Shown here in pieces: positions 17,143-24,474 of a stretch of DNA of 64,000 nucleotides. The stretch covers positions 2,941,642 to 3,005,641 of the forward strand of contig NZ_CP014844.1 of assembly GCF_001598055.1 (NCBI RefSeq), written 5' to 3'. This DNA is from Cupriavidus nantongensis. Its GTDB lineage: Bacteria > Pseudomonadota > Gammaproteobacteria > Burkholderiales > Burkholderiaceae. The position numbers and the translations under genes were made by a program. The notes beneath the pieces are model-generated. The model worked only from the letters and a program-made list of their open reading frames with translations. It searched no databases and was not told the DNA's origin. Numbering within the stretch: position 1 is the first letter of the stretch; every line of letters begins with the position of its first letter.

Positions 17143-17164
17143 TTCTTGAATTCTTATTCAAGAA
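17143..17164. promoter_or_regulatory. Inverted repeat TTCTTGAAT-TCTT-ATTCAAGAA, candidate TetR operator
   Basis: Two perfect 9-base arms with a 4-base spacer sit directly before the PanE-like gene. A further partial copy (TCAATCAAGAA) occurs close to the TetR start near 17080-17092. Symmetry and position suit the divergent TetR protein. Binding would block the plus-strand operon. Confidence 0.6.
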
Positions 17165-17175
17165 TGGAGCCGTGG

Positions 17176-18096
17176 ATGAAGATCGCGATCATGGGCACCG
17201 GAGGCGTAGGTGGTTATTTCGGAGCCAAACTGGCCCTCGGAGGCAACGACGTCAGCTTCATTGCCAGAGGGGCGCACCTGGCTGCCATCCAGTCCCAAGG
17301 CCTCACTGTGCGCAGTCCGCTAGGGGACATGCATGTCCCCACGCCCAGAGCAACCGACACGCCGTCGGACGTCGGGCCAGTCGATGTCGTTCTGTTCGGT
17401 GTCAAGCTTTGGGATACCGAGACGGCCGCCAACGCGATCAAGCCGCTGATCGGACCCGAAACGATGGTGATCTCCTTCCAGAACGGGGTGATCAAGGACG
17501 AATTGCTGAGAGCCACGCTCGGAGAAAAGCCGGTAGCAGGTGGCGTTTGCTACATCGCGGCCACCATCGAGGCCCCGGGCGTCATCGGTCATGCCAACAA
17601 CCTGCAGAAGCTGGTCTTTGGCGAGTACGGCGGCCATCGCAGCGCGCGTATCGAGCGCTTCCATCGAGCCTGGATCCAGTCGGGGATCGACGCCGAGATC
17701 AGCGACGACATTGCCAGAGTGATCTGGGAGAAGTTCGTCTTCCTGGTTGGCCTGTCGGCGACCACCGCGTCCACACGGCGCCCGATAGGCGTGGTGCGCG
17801 GCAACCCGGCCTCCCGCAAGTTGCTCGAAGGCGTCATGCAGGAGGTGGTCGACGTCGGACGTGCTGAAGGCGTCAACCTCGCCACTGACTTTGCCCTGGA
17901 CCGGCTTCGCTTCTGCGACCAACTGCCCGCCGACATGACTGCTTCCATGTTGCGCGACCTGGAACGCGGAAACCGGCTGGAGGTGCAGTGGCTCAGCGGC
18001 GACGTCAGCAGCAGAGGCCGACGGCTCGGCGTGCCCACGCCGCGAAATTCAGTGGTCTGCGAAATCCTTGCGGTTCATGCGGACGGAGCGCAGTGA
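17176..18096 (+). CDS. 2-dehydropantoate 2-reductase-like oxidoreductase (PanE/ApbA family)
   Basis: The 306-residue protein opens with IAIMGTGGVGGYFGAKLAL, the Rossmann nucleotide site of the family, then has VVLFGVKLWDT, ISFQNGV and the conserved IWEKFVFLVGLSA with the catalytic lysine. The ATG at 17176 follows GGAG at 17166-17169; upstream in-frame starts at 17164 and 17146 would run into the operator. It is the first gene of an operon with an alpha/beta hydrolase and a DMT transporter under a divergent TetR gene. The combination points to catabolism or detoxification of a small carbonyl compound, not to vitamin synthesis. Confidence 0.8.
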   Translation: MKIAIMGTGGVGGYFGAKLALGGNDVSFIARGAHLAAIQSQGLTVRSPLGDMHVPTPRATDTPSDVGPVDVVLFGVKLWDTETAANAIKPLIGPETMVISFQNGVIKDELLRATLGEKPVAGGVCYIAATIEAPGVIGHANNLQKLVFGEYGGHRSARIERFHRAWIQSGIDAEISDDIARVIWEKFVFLVGLSATTASTRRPIGVVRGNPASRKLLEGVMQEVVDVGRAEGVNLATDFALDRLRFCDQLPADMTASMLRDLERGNRLEVQWLSGDVSSRGRRLGVPTPRNSVVCEILAVHADGAQ

Positions 18097-18139
18097 GTCA
18101 TCAGTGATTGTTTCTGCCCTTTCAACATGAGGAAGTGCC

Positions 18140-18991
18140 ATGAAAAACGAAATTCTTGAAAATGGCTTTCTTGACGTGGCCGGTCACCGCATCGCCTACA
18201 CACGCCAGGGCCACGGGAGTGCCATCGCCCTTGTTCACGGCATTCCCACGAGCCGCCATCTTTGGCGCAACGTCATGCCGCTTCTCGCCGCATCAGGCCA
18301 TGAAGTGCTTGCGATCGACCTTCTCGGTTATGGTGATTCCGACAAGCCTTCGGACGCGGACCTCGGAATCCAGGCGCAATCCGAAATCATCTTTCAGGCA
18401 CTTTCGGCCCTGGGGTGGAAGCGCGCAACCATGGTGGGCCACGACATCGGAGGTGGGATTGCCCAGCTCGTGGCTATCAACCATTCCGAAATCCTTGATC
18501 GCCTCGTTTTGATTGACTCCATCCTCTATGACTCGTTTCCAGAGCCAGGAATTGCCCGCTTGAAGGAGCCGGCGTGGGACGAAATTCTTGGTGCACCGGA
18601 CTTCGATCTGAGAAAGGGTCTGGCGAAAGGCTTTTCACGAGGCATGTTCCATACCGATCGGGTGACCGCTGAACTGGTCGAGGCCTATGAGCGTCCGTTC
18701 CGTGACGTCGAAGGGCGGCGTGCATACCTACGTGCGGCCCGGGCATTGAGGTCAGAGGAGCTTTCTTCGCGCATGGAAGACGTCGAGAAGCTGGCCCTGC
18801 CCACGCTCATCATCTGGGGGCTGCACGACACATTCCAGCCATTGCGCTTCGCAGAGCGTTTGGCAGGGAAGATGTCCAACGCCCAACTCCAGGTTTTTGA
18901 TGACGCTGGGCATTTCCTGCCAGAGGATGTACCGGAAGCGCTGGCTTCCCGTGTCGCTGAATTTACAAGTACCCAGGAAGGAGCACGCTGA
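18140..18991 (+). CDS. Alpha/beta hydrolase with Asp nucleophile (dehalogenase/epoxide-hydrolase type)
   Basis: The 283-residue protein has the oxyanion motif HGIPTS (33-38) and the nucleophile elbow VGHDIGGG with Asp102 rather than serine. That is the pattern of haloalkane or haloacetate dehalogenases and epoxide hydrolases. The acid/histidine end is in FDDAGHFLPEDVPEAL. AGGAAGTG precedes the ATG. It lies 43 bases after the PanE-like gene, and its stop overlaps the start of the EamA gene (TGATG). Whether it removes a halogen or opens an epoxide cannot be decided; no clear halide-binding Trp pair was identified. Confidence 0.8.
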   Translation: MKNEILENGFLDVAGHRIAYTRQGHGSAIALVHGIPTSRHLWRNVMPLLAASGHEVLAIDLLGYGDSDKPSDADLGIQAQSEIIFQALSALGWKRATMVGHDIGGGIAQLVAINHSEILDRLVLIDSILYDSFPEPGIARLKEPAWDEILGAPDFDLRKGLAKGFSRGMFHTDRVTAELVEAYERPFRDVEGRRAYLRAARALRSEELSSRMEDVEKLALPTLIIWGLHDTFQPLRFAERLAGKMSNAQLQVFDDAGHFLPEDVPEALASRVAEFTSTQEGAR

Positions 18992-19968
18992 TGGCGCGAA
19001 ATGCCCACGCTCCTGCATCCAGTCAGGCTGGCTTCCTTGTCACGCTTTTCGCATCGACCTTCTTGATGGGGTCCAGCTTCGTCGCAGGAAAAATCCTGCT
19101 ACAGCAGGGCTTCACGCCGATGATCTTGGTCGGGTGGCGCTTCTTTGTCGCGGCCTTGGCGACCTTGCCGCTGGTGCTGGCCGGCGAGCGAAATATTGTG
19201 GCCGCGCTCCTGCCAGCCAAAGCAGGGCTGCGTGATGTTGCGCTGGTGATCCTGATTGGCTTGCTTCAGACAGCCGCCGTCATGGGGCTGCTGTTCTGGG
19301 CCATGCAGTTCATCTCCGCATCGACGGCCGCCATCCTGCTTTTCACCAATCCGATCTGGGTTGCTGTTCTGGGTCGCATCTTCCTTGGCGAAAGCCTGCA
19401 CAGAGCGAGGCTCCTTGGGTTGCTTCTTGGCGTTGTCGGTGTTGCGCTTGCCATTGGTATCAGCCCATCCATGTTTTCTGGCGGGATGACCTTGGCTGGC
19501 GAAATCATCGGCATCGTCTCTGCGCTTTGCTGGGCAAGCGCGACGCTCATCAATAAACGGGCGGCATTGCCGTTCGCGCCTTGGGCCTTGAGTTTCTGGC
19601 AAATGCTGGTGGGTGCGATCGCCATTCTAGTCATCGCCTACATCAATGGTGAGCAATGGCCCGATAACGTAACGCGGGAGCAATGGGGATGGTTTCTCTG
19701 GCTTTCCATCCCTGCATCAACGGGCTCATTTGGCCTCTGGTTCGTGGCGCTTAAAAGAGGTGGTGCAACAAGAACGAGCGGATTTCTGTTCTTGGCTCCG
19801 CTGTTCACGGTCATCCTTGCTTATTTCATCTTGGACACGGAAATTTCCTGGATGCAGGCTGCTGGCGGAATATTGATAGGCCTTGCTTTATGGCTCGTCA
19901 ATCGAGAACTGCCGGCAAGAAGTCGGCGCGAGAGGGCTGACGAGGTAATCGCTGAGGGCGAGCCGTGA
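18991..19968 (+). CDS. EamA/DMT-family transporter
   Basis: The 325-residue protein has ten hydrophobic segments in two EamA repeats. The first repeat has MGSSFVAGKILLQQGFTPM and FTNPIWVAVLGRIFLGE, the second GGATRTSGFLFLAPLFTVILAYF. It is the third gene of the operon and overlaps the hydrolase gene by one base. It likely exports a product or imports the substrate of the hydrolase and reductase. A hydrophilic tail (SRRERADEVIAEGEP) ends the protein. Confidence 0.82.
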   Translation: MARNAHAPASSQAGFLVTLFASTFLMGSSFVAGKILLQQGFTPMILVGWRFFVAALATLPLVLAGERNIVAALLPAKAGLRDVALVILIGLLQTAAVMGLLFWAMQFISASTAAILLFTNPIWVAVLGRIFLGESLHRARLLGLLLGVVGVALAIGISPSMFSGGMTLAGEIIGIVSALCWASATLINKRAALPFAPWALSFWQMLVGAIAILVIAYINGEQWPDNVTREQWGWFLWLSIPASTGSFGLWFVALKRGGATRTSGFLFLAPLFTVILAYFILDTEISWMQAAGGILIGLALWLVNRELPARSRRERADEVIAEGEP

Positions 19969-20017
19969 TGAAGATACGTTATTTCTGTTAGTCATCGGGT
20001 CACCGCAGCAGGCCAAC

Positions 20018-20908
20018 ATGGAAATTCGGCATTTGCGTTGCTTCGTAGTATTGGCGGAAGAGTTGCATTTCACCCGTGCTGCGGAGCGCTTGCATATTGA
20101 ACAACCCCCTCTTTCGCGGGCCATCAAGGAGCTTGAGGACGAGCTGGGGGTCGTACTTTTCAATCGAAACCGCCGGGGGACGTTACTGACTGCAGCGGGT
20201 GCAGCCTTCCTGCAAGATGTCCGTCGGTTGTTCACCGTTCTGGATCAGGCGCGAGAGAACGCAAAGGCCGTTGCGGCAGGCTTGCGAGGTAGTCTGCGCA
20301 TCGCGATATCCGACGGGGCCATCGACCCCCGACTGTCGGCGTTTCTTGCCCGTTGTCGTGCAGAAGAGCCGGAGGTCGAGATACGTCTATCAGAAGTGCC
20401 TTTGGCCGAGCAGTTGCGCGGCCTGCGCTCGGGCGATTTCATGATCGGGTTCGCACATACGGCCGACGTCGGCGACGGCGTTGTTGCCGAACCAATCTGG
20501 CAAGACCCGCTGGTGATCGCGGTGCCAGCCCGGCACGCATTGCTCGTCCACAAGGAGGTTCCACTCCACGAACTGGGAGGGCATCCGCTTGTCTTGTGCG
20601 ACCCGCACGCATGCGAGGGCTATTGCCGCGAGCTGGGACGCCTCCTGCAAGCGGTGGAGCACAAGCTGAACGTCGTGGAGGAAGTGTCCTCGCTGGACAT
20701 GATGCTTACCTTAGTCGGCGCAGGCTATGGCGTCGGCTTCATGACGGCGACCAAGATTCCGGTCTCCCAACGGCCGGATGTGGTGATCCGTCCGCTGGCG
20801 ATGGATTCCGCCGTGATCACGACCTACCTGCTTCGGTCCGACAACAGCAATTTGTCGGCTTCGCTGGAGCGGTTTATCGACCGCCTGCGCGACTCTTCGG
20901 TCGGCTGA
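20018..20908 (+). CDS. LysR-family regulator
   Basis: The 296-residue protein has the winged helix-turn-helix LAEELHFTRAAERLHIEQPPLSRAIKELE at its N-terminus and a substrate-binding domain from about residue 90 similar to the BenM/CatM-like group. It follows the EamA gene by 49 bases on the same strand, so it may be co-transcribed with that operon or have its own promoter. No divergent partner lies next to it. Its target is unclear. Confidence 0.8.
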   Translation: MEIRHLRCFVVLAEELHFTRAAERLHIEQPPLSRAIKELEDELGVVLFNRNRRGTLLTAAGAAFLQDVRRLFTVLDQARENAKAVAAGLRGSLRIAISDGAIDPRLSAFLARCRAEEPEVEIRLSEVPLAEQLRGLRSGDFMIGFAHTADVGDGVVAEPIWQDPLVIAVPARHALLVHKEVPLHELGGHPLVLCDPHACEGYCRELGRLLQAVEHKLNVVEEVSSLDMMLTLVGAGYGVGFMTATKIPVSQRPDVVIRPLAMDSAVITTYLLRSDNSNLSASLERFIDRLRDSSVG

Positions 20909-20931
20909 CGAAGCCCCGCCGGCGGACATCC

Positions 20932-21225
20932 TCAAGTATCGGTTTCGGCACCCAGATTGCGTTCGGTTGCGGCCATCAGTTCAGCCGCGCTTAACCTGAG
21001 CGCCGTAGAAATTTTCAGTATGAGCGGAAGCGTGGGCACATGCTCACCGCGCTCGATCTTGCCCATGTGCGAGCGAGAAACGCCTGCCCGAGATGCGAAC
21101 ACGTCTTGCGCGACCCCTTGGGCGACGCGAGCAGCGCGCACGGCCTGTCCGAAGGCTGACGCCGCCTCGGATTCATATGTCGGTGTGCCAGAAGGACGGC
21201 CTGGCTTAATTGTCGATTTCTGCAT
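20932..21225 (-). CDS. XRE-family helix-turn-helix regulator
   Basis: The protein is 97 residues from the ATG at 21225 (MQKSTIKPGRPSGTP). A lambda-repressor-like HTH occupies residues 25-85: FGQAVRAARVAQGVAQDVFASRAGVSRSHMGKIERGEHVPTLPLILKIS. The upstream in-frame extension to 21459 covers the promoter region and is not believed. It stands divergent from a gene for a LysR effector domain without DNA-binding part (21341), close to the integrase. The two may form one split regulator, or the XRE protein may control island functions. A tandem repeat between them is the likely operator. Confidence 0.72.
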   Translation of the reverse strand: MQKSTIKPGRPSGTPTYESEAASAFGQAVRAARVAQGVAQDVFASRAGVSRSHMGKIERGEHVPTLPLILKISTALRLSAAELMAATERNLGAETDT

Positions 21226-21260
21226 CAGCAGAAGCGTCGAACAATCCACCAAAATTAACC

Positions 21261-21289
21261 ACGTTATAGTTCGCGACGTTAAACTTCGC
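21261..21289. repeat. Tandem 14-bp repeat in the XRE/LysR-domain divergent region
   Basis: ACGTTATAGTTCGC and ACGTTAAACTTCGC match at 12 of 14 positions and are spaced 15 bases start to start, one and a half helical turns. They lie between the divergent start codons at 21225 and 21341, which suits a regulator-binding site. Confidence 0.55.
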
Positions 21290-21340
21290 TCTTCACGGTG
21301 TTGTTTGCCGTTCGGACCAGATCCCTTACCGGGGGCCTTC

Positions 21341-21985
21341 ATGACTGATGCCGCCAGCCAGTCTTCCCACTTCAGGCTTGCTATAGCACCTGGGGTGACA
21401 TCGCCATGCCTCTCGACGCTTCTTGCCCTGCAGCGCGCGGAAGAGCCGGACACCGCCATCGCGTTCTTTGAGACCTCGGGCGATGAACTGATGACAGGCC
21501 TTCATGAAGGCCGCTACGACGCAGGCATTTCGCTTCGGAACGTGAGTGCTCCAACCTTGAAGAGTCAACCTCTGTGGAGCGAGAGCATGGCCATTGCCAT
21601 GCCAATGCGGTGCCCCTTGCTGGACCGGGCGAAGCTCACGGTCGCCGAACTACTGGCCTATCCCATTTTTCGCTGGCAGGCGGAGACCTGCCCTCTGCTG
21701 GATCAGCGGCTGTCCTTCCTCATGTCGGCGAGCAAACCGGACATCGTTGAGTACGTGACTTCCTTCGAGATGATGGCGCTATGGGTCGCTGCTGGCTACG
21801 GCGTCGGGGTATCTGCGCAATCGCGCATTGAGGACGCACATGGATGGGGGATCGGCATGCGGCCGCTCCGCGACGGCCCCTATGAAATCGTGACGTATCT
21901 GCAACGGCCTCACGGGCAGACCAACTCCGTTTCCGAGCGGTTCGTGCGTAGAGCACTGCAAGTTGCCAGGGCAGGTGCGGCGTAG
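21341..21985 (+). CDS. Stand-alone LysR substrate-binding domain protein (no helix-turn-helix)
   Basis: From the ATG at 21341 (preceded by GGGGG) the 214-residue protein matches only the effector half of LysR regulators: FRLAIAPGVTSPCLSTLLALQRAEEPDTAIAFFE, the DAGISLRN segment, and VTSFEMMALWVAAGYGVGVSAQS. There is no winged helix-turn-helix. The frame stays open upstream to 20957, but that part is the reverse strand of the XRE gene and codes for nothing recognisable. It may work with the XRE protein opposite or as a ligand-binding decoy. It converges with the integrase gene. Confidence 0.7.
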   Translation: MTDAASQSSHFRLAIAPGVTSPCLSTLLALQRAEEPDTAIAFFETSGDELMTGLHEGRYDAGISLRNVSAPTLKSQPLWSESMAIAMPMRCPLLDRAKLTVAELLAYPIFRWQAETCPLLDQRLSFLMSASKPDIVEYVTSFEMMALWVAAGYGVGVSAQSRIEDAHGWGIGMRPLRDGPYEIVTYLQRPHGQTNSVSERFVRRALQVARAGAA

Positions 21986-21998
21986 CGGACGCTACCTA

Positions 21999-22023
21999 TG
22001 GCCGGGGCATCTCACCCCGGCCA
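21999..22023. terminator. GC-rich hairpin between converging genes
   Basis: TGGCCGGGG and CCCCGGCCA form a 9-base-pair stem with a 7-base loop in the gap between the LysR-domain gene (ending 21985) and the integrase gene (ending 22042). There is no T-run on either side, so termination may be weak or factor-dependent. Confidence 0.45.
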
Positions 22024-22041
22024 GGGGTTGAAGCGTAAGGG

Positions 22042-23985
22042 TTAGGCCCCCTCAAACACCACTGCGCTGTCCACCAGCCGACGGACACTCTGCCGCACAT
22101 CTTCGGGGATGGGCTGCGGGGCAATCGCCACGGCCACATTCGTGTGCTGCTGATAGTCGCCCATGATGACCCGGATGATCGCGGGCACGTTGGTCGGCGT
22201 GACCGCATCGATGGCGGCGCGATCGCCCAGGTCCGGGTGCGGCTGGGTCAGCATGCGGTACAGCTCCCAAGAATCCGCGTGCGGGCACTGGTTCATGAGC
22301 ACCTGGGCCAGCCTGTGCTTGAGCGGCACCAGTTGCCAGTCGGGAACGCGCTGGCCCCGATTGCCCAGGCTGATGGACAGCAGCTTGCCCGCCTTCAACT
22401 CGCGGTTGATCTGGTCCTTGGACTTCCCGGCCAGCTTGCCAAACAGCGGCACCGGCAGATTGTTCGGCGACTCGTAGATGGCCAGCATTTCCTCGCGCTC
22501 GCGCTGAATTGCGGAGACTTCCGGCTCCGGGGCGTGCGTCGGGGGCGGCGGCACCTGCGACAACCGCTGGAACGTGATCCCGCCGCTGTTCGGGGTCACG
22601 ACCATGGGCGTGGCCACGACTGGCGGGACTCCGGGGGGAGTGGGCTCGTCCACCGTGGGGACAGCATCCACCGCTTCCTCCACTTCTGCCATCACCGGCA
22701 CCCCGTCGATACGGATGGTCAGGTGCGCGCTGGCGGCTTCCACTTCGCCCTGTTCGAGCAAGTCGAGGCGATCAGCCCAGTCCTGCATCATCCGGCGGCG
22801 CGGTTCCACGTACTTGGCGTGGTTGTAGGCCGAACTCACCTTGTTGGGATCGGAGTGCGAAAGCTGCGCGTCCACCCAAATCTTCGGATAGCCGATCTCG
22901 TTGAGCGCCGTCGAGATGGTGCCGCGGATGCCGTGGCCGGTCAGGCGTCCCTCATAGCCCATGAGCTGCACGGCCTTGTTGAGGGTGTTCTCGCTGATGC
23001 GCTTCTTGAGTTCGCTACGGTGCGACAGCAGGTACTTCTGCGCCGGCCGCATCACGCCCAGGAGGTAGCGCACGATCTCGATGGCCTGCAGGGACAGGGG
23101 CACGATGTAGGGCGGCACGTCCTGCGGTCGCTTGCCGGCCTTGCGCATCTCGTCCTGAAGCTGCTTGACAACCTGCGGCGGGATGATCCACAAGCCACGG
23201 TCAAGGTCGAACTGTTCAGGTTCGGCCAACCGCAGCTCGCCCGTGCGCACGCCGGTCAGGAACAGCAGCCGGACGCCAAGCTGGGTCTGCCAGCCGCGGG
23301 GGTTGTAGAGCCGGAGCTTCTGAAGGAACTCGGGCAGCTCGGGCAGGTGCAGGTAGGGGTTGTGGGCCACGGGGGGCTTGGGCTCGGCCACCACGTCCAG
23401 GTCGGCGGCCGGGTTGACCTCCAGCCCCTCGGCGACGACCAGGGCATAGCGGAACAACTGGTTGAACCAGGTGCGGACCTTCTCGGCGGTGGTGAACGCC
23501 TTGCGTTTCTCGATCGCTGCCAGGACGCCCAGGAGCTGGGGCCGGCGAATGTCGTAGATGGACATCTTCCCCAGGGTGGGCAGCACGTCCTTGTTGAAGA
23601 TGCGCAGGATCTGCGAGATCGTGCTCTGCCGGCCTTCCTTGAGTTCCTTGCGGCGATGCTCGACCCAGGCATCGAAGACGTTCTTGAAGGTGTATTCGCC
23701 CGCCAGCCTGGCCGCGTGTCGGCGCTGGTCGCGTTCGATCTGGGGATCGATCCCCCTGGCGAGCATGGCTTGGGCCTTGTCCCGCTCGGCGCGGGCCTCG
23801 CGCAGGCTGAGGGCGGGATAGGCGCCCAGGGACATGCGCTTTTGCTTGCCCAGCCAGTAGTAGCGGAATATCCATGACTTGCCGCCTGCGGCAGAGACCA
23901 TCAGGCCCAGGCAGTCGTTGTCGGAGATGGTGTAGCGCTTGCCGGTGGTCCTTGCCTGCCGGACAGTCAGATCAGAGAGTGCCAT
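22042..23985 (-). CDS. P4-type tyrosine recombinase/integrase with long C-terminal extension
   Basis: The 647-residue protein has an N-terminal DUF4102 arm-binding domain (TISDNDCLGLMVSAAGGKSW), a core-binding domain, and a catalytic domain with FLTGVRTGELRLAE (Arg), TGHGIRGTISTAL (His-x-x-Arg), LSHSDPNK and the Tyr region SSAYNHAKYVEPRR. The catalytic part ends near residue 408. The remaining roughly 240 residues contain a proline-rich linker, a helix-turn-helix-like stretch (about 506-553) and a segment resembling the MbcA/ParS/Xre DUF2384 fold (about 558-608). Ordinary P4 integrases have about 400 residues. AGGAG precedes the ATG at 23985. It lies beside the 3' end of tRNA-Gly, the inferred target. 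Confidence 0.88.
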   Translation of the reverse strand: MALSDLTVRQARTTGKRYTISDNDCLGLMVSAAGGKSWIFRYYWLGKQKRMSLGAYPALSLREARAERDKAQAMLARGIDPQIERDQRRHAARLAGEYTFKNVFDAWVEHRRKELKEGRQSTISQILRIFNKDVLPTLGKMSIYDIRRPQLLGVLAAIEKRKAFTTAEKVRTWFNQLFRYALVVAEGLEVNPAADLDVVAEPKPPVAHNPYLHLPELPEFLQKLRLYNPRGWQTQLGVRLLFLTGVRTGELRLAEPEQFDLDRGLWIIPPQVVKQLQDEMRKAGKRPQDVPPYIVPLSLQAIEIVRYLLGVMRPAQKYLLSHRSELKKRISENTLNKAVQLMGYEGRLTGHGIRGTISTALNEIGYPKIWVDAQLSHSDPNKVSSAYNHAKYVEPRRRMMQDWADRLDLLEQGEVEAASAHLTIRIDGVPVMAEVEEAVDAVPTVDEPTPPGVPPVVATPMVVTPNSGGITFQRLSQVPPPPTHAPEPEVSAIQREREEMLAIYESPNNLPVPLFGKLAGKSKDQINRELKAGKLLSISLGNRGQRVPDWQLVPLKHRLAQVLMNQCPHADSWELYRMLTQPHPDLGDRAAIDAVTPTNVPAIIRVIMGDYQQHTNVAVAIAPQPIPEDVRQSVRRLVDSAVVFEGA

Positions 23986-24143
23986 TTCGAGGCTCCTAAG
24001 TAATGACTTAGGCCCTATGCTCGTCATGGTTCCCGCTCAGCCCCAGCAACTATCCGGTAGCCGACCCACCCGTATTCTTGTGCCTTATTTGGTCACTCAA
24101 AAACGGTAGCTGCGGGTGGATCTCCGTGGCACTCGCTGGAATG

Positions 24144-24169
24144 AAAAAAGGAGCCGAAGCTCCTTTTTT
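24144..24169 (-). terminator. Intrinsic terminator downstream of tRNA-Gly
   Basis: AAAAAAGGAGC and GCTCCTTTTTT form an 11-base-pair stem with a CGAA loop and end in a T-run in either direction. It lies 43 bases beyond the 3' end of tRNA-Gly on the minus strand, so it ends the tRNA transcript before the integrase gene. Confidence 0.75.
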
Positions 24170-24211
24170 CAATGACCTATAGACCCCAGTAGAAGTCTGT
24201 GGATCAAAATT

Positions 24212-24287
24212 TGGAGCGGGAAACGAGTCTCGAACTCGCGACCTCAACCTTGGCAAGGTTGCGCTCTACCAACTGAGCTACTCCCGC
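24212..24287 (-). tRNA. tRNA-Gly (GCC)
   Basis: On the minus strand the sequence begins GCGGGAGTAGCTCAGTTGG and folds into a complete cloverleaf. The D-loop has AGTTGGTAGAG, the anticodon loop TTGCCAA reads GCC, the T-loop is GTTCGAGAC, and the acceptor GCGGGAG pairs with TTCCCGC before T and an encoded CCA. It is 76 bases long with the CCA. It follows tRNA-Asn by four bases. Its 3' end is the inferred attachment site of the island to its left. Confidence 0.95.
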
Positions 24288-24291
24288 ATGC

Positions 24292-24367
24292 TGGCTCCCC
24301 GACCTGGGCTCGAACCAGGGACCTGCGGATTAACAGTCCGTCGCTCTACCGACTGAGCTATCAGGGA
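24292..24367 (-). tRNA. tRNA-Asn (GTT)
   Basis: On the minus strand the gene starts TCCCTGATAGCTCAGTCGG, has the anticodon loop CTGTTAA (GTT), the T-loop GTTCGAGCC and an acceptor that pairs TCCCTGA with TCGGGGA (one G-T pair), and carries an encoded CCA. It is the first gene of a two-tRNA transcript with tRNA-Gly. Confidence 0.95.
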
Positions 24368-24393
24368 ACATATCGCCGTTCAGCGAAGCGCGA

Positions 24394-24423
24394 ATTCTAC
24401 AACATCATTGCGCCGAATTGAAA
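24394..24423 (-). promoter_or_regulatory. Probable promoter of the tRNA-Asn/tRNA-Gly operon
   Basis: On the minus strand TTTCAA (24418-24423) and TAGAAT (24394-24399) are 18 bases apart, followed by a GC-rich discriminator (TCGCGC) as in stringently controlled stable RNA promoters. The -10 box lies 26 bases before tRNA-Asn. Confidence 0.5.
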
Positions 24424-24474
24424 GCCCCGTTTTGAAAGCTTCTGCAGCGTTGCGTCCGGGGCCTGCGCCGGCGC

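Larger units (their letters stand above)
1..24211. mobile_element. Genomic island, right-hand part (left end outside the window)
   Basis: This stretch is bounded on the right by a tyrosine recombinase gene that points away from the 3' end of tRNA-Gly, the classical arrangement for an island integrated into a tRNA gene. The content is accessory: degraded siderophore gene, phosphonate uptake and breakdown, and a run of small regulator/enzyme/transporter modules without housekeeping genes. Intergenic DNA in it is visibly more AT-rich than in the EPS or gua regions. No conjugation, replication or phage structural genes are seen. No second copy of the tRNA-Gly 3' end was found by eye, so the left boundary must lie before position 1. 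The island call is an inference. Confidence 0.5.

Noticed and set aside
20957..21340. N-terminal extension of the LysR-domain protein
   Set aside because: The open frame upstream of 21341 is the antisense of the XRE gene and does not encode a helix-turn-helix.
22144..23877. 577-codon plus-strand frame opposite the integrase
   Set aside because: It is antisense to conserved catalytic motifs, without ribosome binding site or domain.
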